This document shows positions 60,289 to 64,000 of a stretch of 64,000 bases of DNA, in pieces (positions within the stretch are counted from its first letter, which is position 1; every line of letters begins with the position of its first letter). Location of the stretch: NCBI RefSeq assembly GCF_019565455.1, contig NZ_CP067377.1, positions 2,548,001 to 2,612,000 on the forward strand, in the 5' to 3' direction. The position numbers and the translations under genes are program-made. This DNA comes from Flavobacterium oreochromis. GTDB lineage: Bacteria; Bacteroidota; Bacteroidia; Flavobacteriales; Flavobacteriaceae. A model generated the notes under the pieces. It was not told where the DNA came from. It saw only the letters and a list, made by a program, of their open reading frames with translations, and made no database searches.

Positions 60289-60660
60289 CTATTTTGTTTT
60301 TGTTACAAAACCTTTTTGTTTTTTTGATTCTCCTACAAAACAATATTCAAAAAAATATCCTTTCTGATTAGTGCTCAGTATTTTAATTTGAATTGCTTTT
60401 TTTTCTTCTAGATTTTTAGGATTTACTTTTTGAAGTATATATTCACAATCATTTATCCATCTTACCTTAGCTGTATCTGTTTTTCCTTCAAAAGTTTCTA
60501 TTTGTAAAGAATCATTACGAGTAAAAGTAGAAGAATGTTTAATGCCTTCAATTTTTTGGTTAAATCTAAAAGTTCCTGTTTTAAAATCATTACAATTGCG
60601 TTCTACATTATAGCAAGAAGCAAAAGTAAAAGTTAATAGTATCATGAAATATTTTAACAT
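60289..60660 (-). CDS. Small lipoprotein of unknown function
   Basis: The lipoprotein signal MLKYFMILLTFTFASCYN places the acylated Cys at residue 16. The 123-residue protein is mainly beta-strand, with CNDFKTGTFRF near the start and WINDCEYILQKVNP in the middle; four cysteines in the mature part could form disulphides. Relatives are sometimes named DNA topoisomerase IV, which this cannot be. It lies 12 bases after the DinB-like gene and is probably co-transcribed with it. Frame intact. Confidence 0.72.
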   Translation of the reverse strand: MLKYFMILLTFTFASCYNVERNCNDFKTGTFRFNQKIEGIKHSSTFTRNDSLQIETFEGKTDTAKVRWINDCEYILQKVNPKNLEEKKAIQIKILSTNQKGYFFEYCFVGESKKQKGFVTKTK

Positions 60661-60672
60661 TTTAATGCTAGT

Positions 60673-61221
60673 TTAAGAGGTTTGTGAAATATTTTTATTC
60701 GAAAATTTGAGAGTATTATATTCTTTTGATTGGTTTTTAGCAATAGATAAATTATCCCAATCTCCATTTTTTAGCATTTTGGCATAAAATACAATTTGCC
60801 CAATATGATAAGGATAATGCGCTAACTGACGATTCATAGCATCTATGATTGTATGTTCTTCGTTACGGATATAAATTATTTGATTTAAATTTTCAGAGTT
60901 TAAAGAGTTAATAGCATTAAAATAGCATTTCCAGCCTTTTTCCCATAAAATTAAAAGTTCTTCTTTGGTAGCAATTTTGTTTTCAAATTCATCATCACGA
61001 TTTCTCCATTCTTTTTCTCCATCAGAAGTAAGAAAATCAGTCCAACGTGATATCATGTTACCAGCTATATGTTTTATTATTATGGCAATTGAATTAGTGT
61101 CTTCATTAGATGTAATGAATAACTGTTGTGGTTCTAATTGTTCTATAGCTTTATCCGCAATAGTTTTGTAATAGAGCATTTGCTTTTTTATGCTTCCTAA
61201 ATAAGAATTCGTTATTTCCAT
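60673..61221 (-). CDS. DUF1572/DinB-like protein
   Basis: A 182-residue four-helix protein. SIAIIIKHIAGNMISRWTDF holds the first metal-site His of the DinB/YfiT fold, and QLAHYPYHIGQIVFYAKML holds the other two. Proteins of this fold act as metal-dependent thiol transferases, some using bacillithiol, which this organism appears to make (bshA, bshC). That link is a guess. Frame intact; it precedes the small lipoprotein. Confidence 0.85.
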   Translation of the reverse strand: MEITNSYLGSIKKQMLYYKTIADKAIEQLEPQQLFITSNEDTNSIAIIIKHIAGNMISRWTDFLTSDGEKEWRNRDDEFENKIATKEELLILWEKGWKCYFNAINSLNSENLNQIIYIRNEEHTIIDAMNRQLAHYPYHIGQIVFYAKMLKNGDWDNLSIAKNQSKEYNTLKFSNKNISQTS

Positions 61222-61342
61222 TAATATCTTTTACTTCTTGGTTAGTTATATAATCTTTTCTTATTTAAAATAGTAGATTTAATCTACATTTTTAAGCCGT
61301 TTATTGAAAATTTCTAAAATAAATTTATTGTAAATAAAGAAG

Positions 61343-61579
61343 CTAATTAATGTTCTTATCTTCATCAAATAGACTTTTCATTATAGTTTGAATTCCTTTA
61401 AATATGAGATATATCGAAAGAAAACATAGGATAATACCTAAGCCTAAAACAGGTATGTAAAAAGGGTGAGTTTGATTTTTAAATGAGCTAAAAATCACAG
61501 AAGGACCTATAAGCATAAGAGGTAAGGCCATTACTAATGTTTTTATTCCTTTTAGTAAAATATCTTTATTTGTTGACAT
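61343..61579 (-). CDS. DUF6095 family small membrane protein
   Basis: A 78-residue protein with two membrane helices (LVMALPLMLIGPSVIFSSF and ILCFLSIYLIFKGI) and a charged end, the DUF6095 layout. Function unknown. It follows murQ on the same strand after 35 bases, the usual neighbour of this family in Flavobacteria, so co-transcription is likely. Confidence 0.78.
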   Translation of the reverse strand: MSTNKDILLKGIKTLVMALPLMLIGPSVIFSSFKNQTHPFYIPVLGLGIILCFLSIYLIFKGIQTIMKSLFDEDKNIN

Positions 61580-61614
61580 TTTTTATGATTTATTTTTGAG
61601 TATTAGTAGTTAAT

Positions 61615-62427
61615 TTACTTTTTGTAATTTAAAATAGCCTCTCTAACATTACCGTATTTTTTTAAAAGTTTTTCAGCCTCTTCATAATTTATTGTGATTT
61701 CGCTCATTATCATTCGTATTCCACGATCAATTAGTTTTATATTGCTAAGTTGCATATCTACCATTTTATTTCCTTTTACATGACCTAATTGTATCATCGT
61801 AGTGGTTGAAATCATGTTTAAAGCTAATTTTTGGGCTGTTCCAGCTTTCATACGGCTACTACCTGTAACAAATTCAGGACCTACTACTATTTCAATAGGG
61901 AATTTAGATGTTAAAGCTAGTGGACTTCCTGCATTACACGTAATTCCACCAGTGATAATTCCTTTTTCATTACATTTTTCTAATCCACCTAATACATAAG
62001 GGGTTGTTCCAGAAGCCGCAATTCCAATTACTACATCATGAACATTAATATTCCATTCTGTTAAATCTTTCCAAGCTTGTTCAGGATCATCTTCAGCAAA
62101 TTCTACAGCTTTTCGAATAGCTGTGTCTCCACCAGCAATTAATCCTATAACTTTATCAAAAGGGACTCCAAATGTTGGAGGACATTCTGAGGCATCTACA
62201 ATTCCTAATCTTCCAGAAGTGCCTGCTCCTATATAAAATAAACGCCCGCCAATTTTCATCTTTTCAACAATTTGACTAATTAATGCTTCAATTTGAGGTA
62301 ATGCTTTTTCAATAGCTAAAGGAACTGTTTTATCTTCATTGTTAATATTAGTCAATAAATCATGAATTGACATTTTTTCTAAATGCTCGTATTTAGATGC
62401 TTGTTCAGTGGTTTTTGTAAAGGTCAT
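61615..62427 (-). CDS. murQ: N-acetylmuramic acid 6-phosphate etherase
   Basis: Cleaves the lactyl ether of MurNAc-6-phosphate in peptidoglycan recycling. The SIS domain has FYIGAGTSGRLGIVDASE, FGVPFDKVIGLIAGGD, IAASGTTPYVLGGL and EFVTGSSRMKAGTAQK. The ATG at 62427 gives MTFTKTTEQASKYEHLEKM and 270 residues; the frame is open to 62493, but that extension does not fit the family. With the amidase and the GH3 enzyme it suggests active cell wall turnover. Frame intact. Confidence 0.94.
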   Translation of the reverse strand: MTFTKTTEQASKYEHLEKMSIHDLLTNINNEDKTVPLAIEKALPQIEALISQIVEKMKIGGRLFYIGAGTSGRLGIVDASECPPTFGVPFDKVIGLIAGGDTAIRKAVEFAEDDPEQAWKDLTEWNINVHDVVIGIAASGTTPYVLGGLEKCNEKGIITGGITCNAGSPLALTSKFPIEIVVGPEFVTGSSRMKAGTAQKLALNMISTTTMIQLGHVKGNKMVDMQLSNIKLIDRGIRMIMSEITINYEEAEKLLKKYGNVREAILNYKK

Positions 62428-62605
62428 TTTTTCTTTCAATTTGCTAAAATCTAAATTGGTTTGATAGGTATAAGCTTGAAAAAATAGGTGCAATAATACC
62501 GTATAACGTTAGTTGTTAATCGTAAAACTAAAACTTCTTTTTTGTGAATTGTTCTATTAAATATCTTAATTAATACTATTCCTGAAATTAATTGAAGTTT
62601 AGAGT

Positions 62606-62860
62606 CTAAAAGTAAATTGAAATTTTTAAGCTATCTTTTTTATTTTTTATACCTCTAAAATACCAAAAAGTATCTGAAATTTCTGTAAAGACTTTAATTT
62701 TAAGTTGGTGTTTTTTATTTAAAAATTTAATTAGTTCATTTGTTTTTTTACAGATGTAGTAAATAGCTCGTTGTCTCATTTCTAAAATGAAAGAATTTAG
62801 ATAAATATATAGAGAGATTATAACTACTAAAATTAAAAGTAAGGTGATCGTTTTTTGCAT
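62606..62860 (-). CDS. Small single-helix membrane protein
   Basis: 84 residues with one N-terminal membrane helix (TITLLLILVVIISLYIYLN) and a basic cytoplasmic or periplasmic tail. I do not recognise it. It starts 3 bases after the ZIP transporter stop, so it is very likely translated with it. It may be an accessory protein of the transporter or simply a co-transcribed gene. Confidence 0.5.
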   Translation of the reverse strand: MQKTITLLLILVVIISLYIYLNSFILEMRQRAIYYICKKTNELIKFLNKKHQLKIKVFTEISDTFWYFRGIKNKKDSLKISIYF

Positions 62861-62863
62861 ATT

Positions 62864-63559
62864 TTACATGAAATAAGCTAAGATAATACCTAATATAATG
62901 GCAATGAGTTTTGCTAAATTAAATTTGTGTCCCTCACTACTTTCAAAGATAATAGTGGAAGATATATGAAAAAGAATACCAATAACAAAAGCCGTTATTT
63001 CCTTATGATAAGGAATTAAAAAAACAGTATAAGATGAAATAAAAGTTCCAATAGGAGTCATTAGAGCAAAGCTTAACATGAATATAGCAATTTGACTTTT
63101 ATTAAGATGAGACTGGATTAAAAAAGTAGTCAAAATAATTGCAATAGGAAAATGATGTATTGATATTCCCCAAGCTATATGTGGGTGTTGGCTGATAGGC
63201 ATACCTTCTAATAAAGCATGTAAGCATAAACTTATAAATAAAGCCCAAGGGATGTGTAGCAAATGATTATGTCCGTGAACATGTCCGTGTTCAGCTCCTT
63301 GTGAAAAATATTCTAAAATAATCTGGAATAAGATTCCAGCCATAATAAAGATTCCTATATCATTATGCAAATGCTCTCCATTTTGCATATTTATTCCAGT
63401 GAAAATTTGAGGAAGTAAATGAGAAACCGTTAATGCTAATAGAAAGGAACCACTAAAAGCCAGCAAGAGTTTTAAATTTTTTTTATTTTTTGGTTGTACA
63501 ATAACAGCTGTTAAATAGCCTAATACAACTGATAAAAAAGGTACTAAATATATCATCAT
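62864..63559 (-). CDS. ZIP family metal transporter
   Basis: A membrane protein of about 231 residues with eight helices. The loop HGHVHGHNH is a histidine-rich metal-binding segment, and SLCLHALLEGMPIS with SIHHFPIAIILTTFLI are the helix 4 and 5 metal-site motifs of ZIP transporters, which import Zn, Fe or Mn. The ATG at 63559 or 63556 gives the start MMIYLVPFLSVVLGY; an earlier ATG at 63613 adds an unlikely extension. The small gene 62606-62860 follows. The metal is not known. Confidence 0.87.
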   Translation of the reverse strand: MMIYLVPFLSVVLGYLTAVIVQPKNKKNLKLLLAFSGSFLLALTVSHLLPQIFTGINMQNGEHLHNDIGIFIMAGILFQIILEYFSQGAEHGHVHGHNHLLHIPWALFISLCLHALLEGMPISQHPHIAWGISIHHFPIAIILTTFLIQSHLNKSQIAIFMLSFALMTPIGTFISSYTVFLIPYHKEITAFVIGILFHISSTIIFESSEGHKFNLAKLIAIILGIILAYFM

Positions 63560-63628
63560 GTTTATTTGTTTATTTATGTCAATAAAATATATCGTGATTA
63601 GACGAATTATCAAATGACTAAATAAACG

Positions 63629-64000
63629 TTACTTAAAAATCATTATTAATCGTTCTGATTCGTTTTTGTAGAATTTACGTAGCTTATAATCTCCAAAAAT
63701 CTCTAAAAGATAAATACCTGCTTCTTCCATCATTTTTTCAAAGTCTTCTAATCTTAGAGCACGTACTTTTTCTATAAAATGATATTTCTCACCTTTGTCT
63801 TCAAAGGAAATTTCTTTAAAGATATGTCCATTTTCTACATATCTTTTAATATGAAAAACAATTTCATTAACAGTTTTTGTTTCTTCTGGGACTAGGTTGT
63901 TAATAATATAATTTGCATTTAAGAAATCAATAACAGCAAAACCATATTCGGTCAAGCTTTCTTTTATTGCTATTAAGGTTTTTAGATTATCATTTTCATT
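63629..64000 (-). CDS. Class I SAM-dependent methyltransferase, C-terminal part
   Basis: The gene enters from beyond the right edge of the window, so the AdoMet-binding half is missing. The visible 124 residues include YGFAVIDFLNANYIINNLVP, FHIKRYVENGHIFKEISF and RALRLEDFEKMMEEAGI, then IFGDYKLRKFYKNESERL, the usual C-terminal half of a Flavobacterial small-molecule methyltransferase. Substrate unknown. It lies 15 bases before the longest reading of the ZIP gene on the same strand. Confidence 0.78.
   Translation of the reverse strand, partial: NENDNLKTLIAIKESLTEYGFAVIDFLNANYIINNLVPEETKTVNEIVFHIKRYVENGHIFKEISFEDKGEKYHFIEKVRALRLEDFEKMMEEAGIYLLEIFGDYKLRKFYKNESERLIMIFK

Noticed and set aside
1..64000. 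tRNA, rRNA or CRISPR arrays
   Set aside because: I saw no cloverleaf-type sequence, rRNA block or regularly spaced repeat in any intergenic stretch.

Overview
The window is AT-rich chromosomal DNA from a member of the Bacteroidota, most probably Flavobacteriaceae and Flavobacterium-like. The evidence is promoters with the TAnnTTTG -7 element, few Shine-Dalgarno sites, a type IX secretion sorting domain, and many family-specific genes (DUF6048, DUF6452, DUF6095, DUF6913, DUF4835, bacillithiol genes bshA and bshC). I see no phage, plasmid, CRISPR, rRNA or tRNA. The content is ordinary housekeeping DNA with some accessory enzymes.

Layout. 1-8.8 kb: a B12-binding radical SAM gene, bshC, ndk, an ether-lipid pair (AGMO-like hydroxylase plus YhhN lysoplasmalogenase), clpS, prmA and an SDR. 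8.9-19.4 kb: lysR, a GNAT gene, a membrane protein, menD, DUF2853, cvfB, the rlmD-DUF6452-DUF6048 cluster, a secreted M43 protease, DUF1697 and DUF1003. 19.5-30 kb: a long di-haem peroxidase with a PhoX-like lipoprotein, an ornithine aminotransferase, a short inverted-repeat element, an Smr protein, a duplicated-domain lipoprotein, a sugar transporter, an EamA transporter and a zinc peptidase lipoprotein. 30-43.6 kb: dnaK with an unusual upstream region, then envelope genes: ridA and lptD facing one way; amidase, mlaD, two HdrC/HdrB-like Fe-S proteins, a 160-residue Bacteroidetes protein and a GH3/beta-lactamase fusion facing the other. 43.7-54.5 kb: bshA, a split UshA-type nucleotidase, DUF6913-dapA, and the run bamD-rpoZ-coaBC-DUF4835-recN-fabV. 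55-64 kb: a glycosyltransferase, coaE, a two-component pair, terC, a small lipoprotein, DinB/DUF1572, DUF6095, murQ, a ZIP transporter and a partial methyltransferase.

The dominant feature is that 21 genes are broken by 28 single-base frameshifts, every one in a homopolymer. Adding one base repairs 25 of them and removing one repairs 3. The broken genes include ones expected to be single-copy and essential (lptD, bamD, dapA, rpoZ). I therefore read them as intact genes in a sequence with uncorrected homopolymer errors. I annotate each at its repaired extent and give the break positions. Genuine decay or slippage-based recoding cannot be excluded from sequence alone.

The most interesting biology is the AGMO-like/YhhN ether-lipid pair, five TTGTCA hexamers around a sigma-54-like promoter upstream of dnaK, the PhoX-like/long di-haem peroxidase pair, and the HdrC/HdrB-like redox genes inside an envelope gene cluster.
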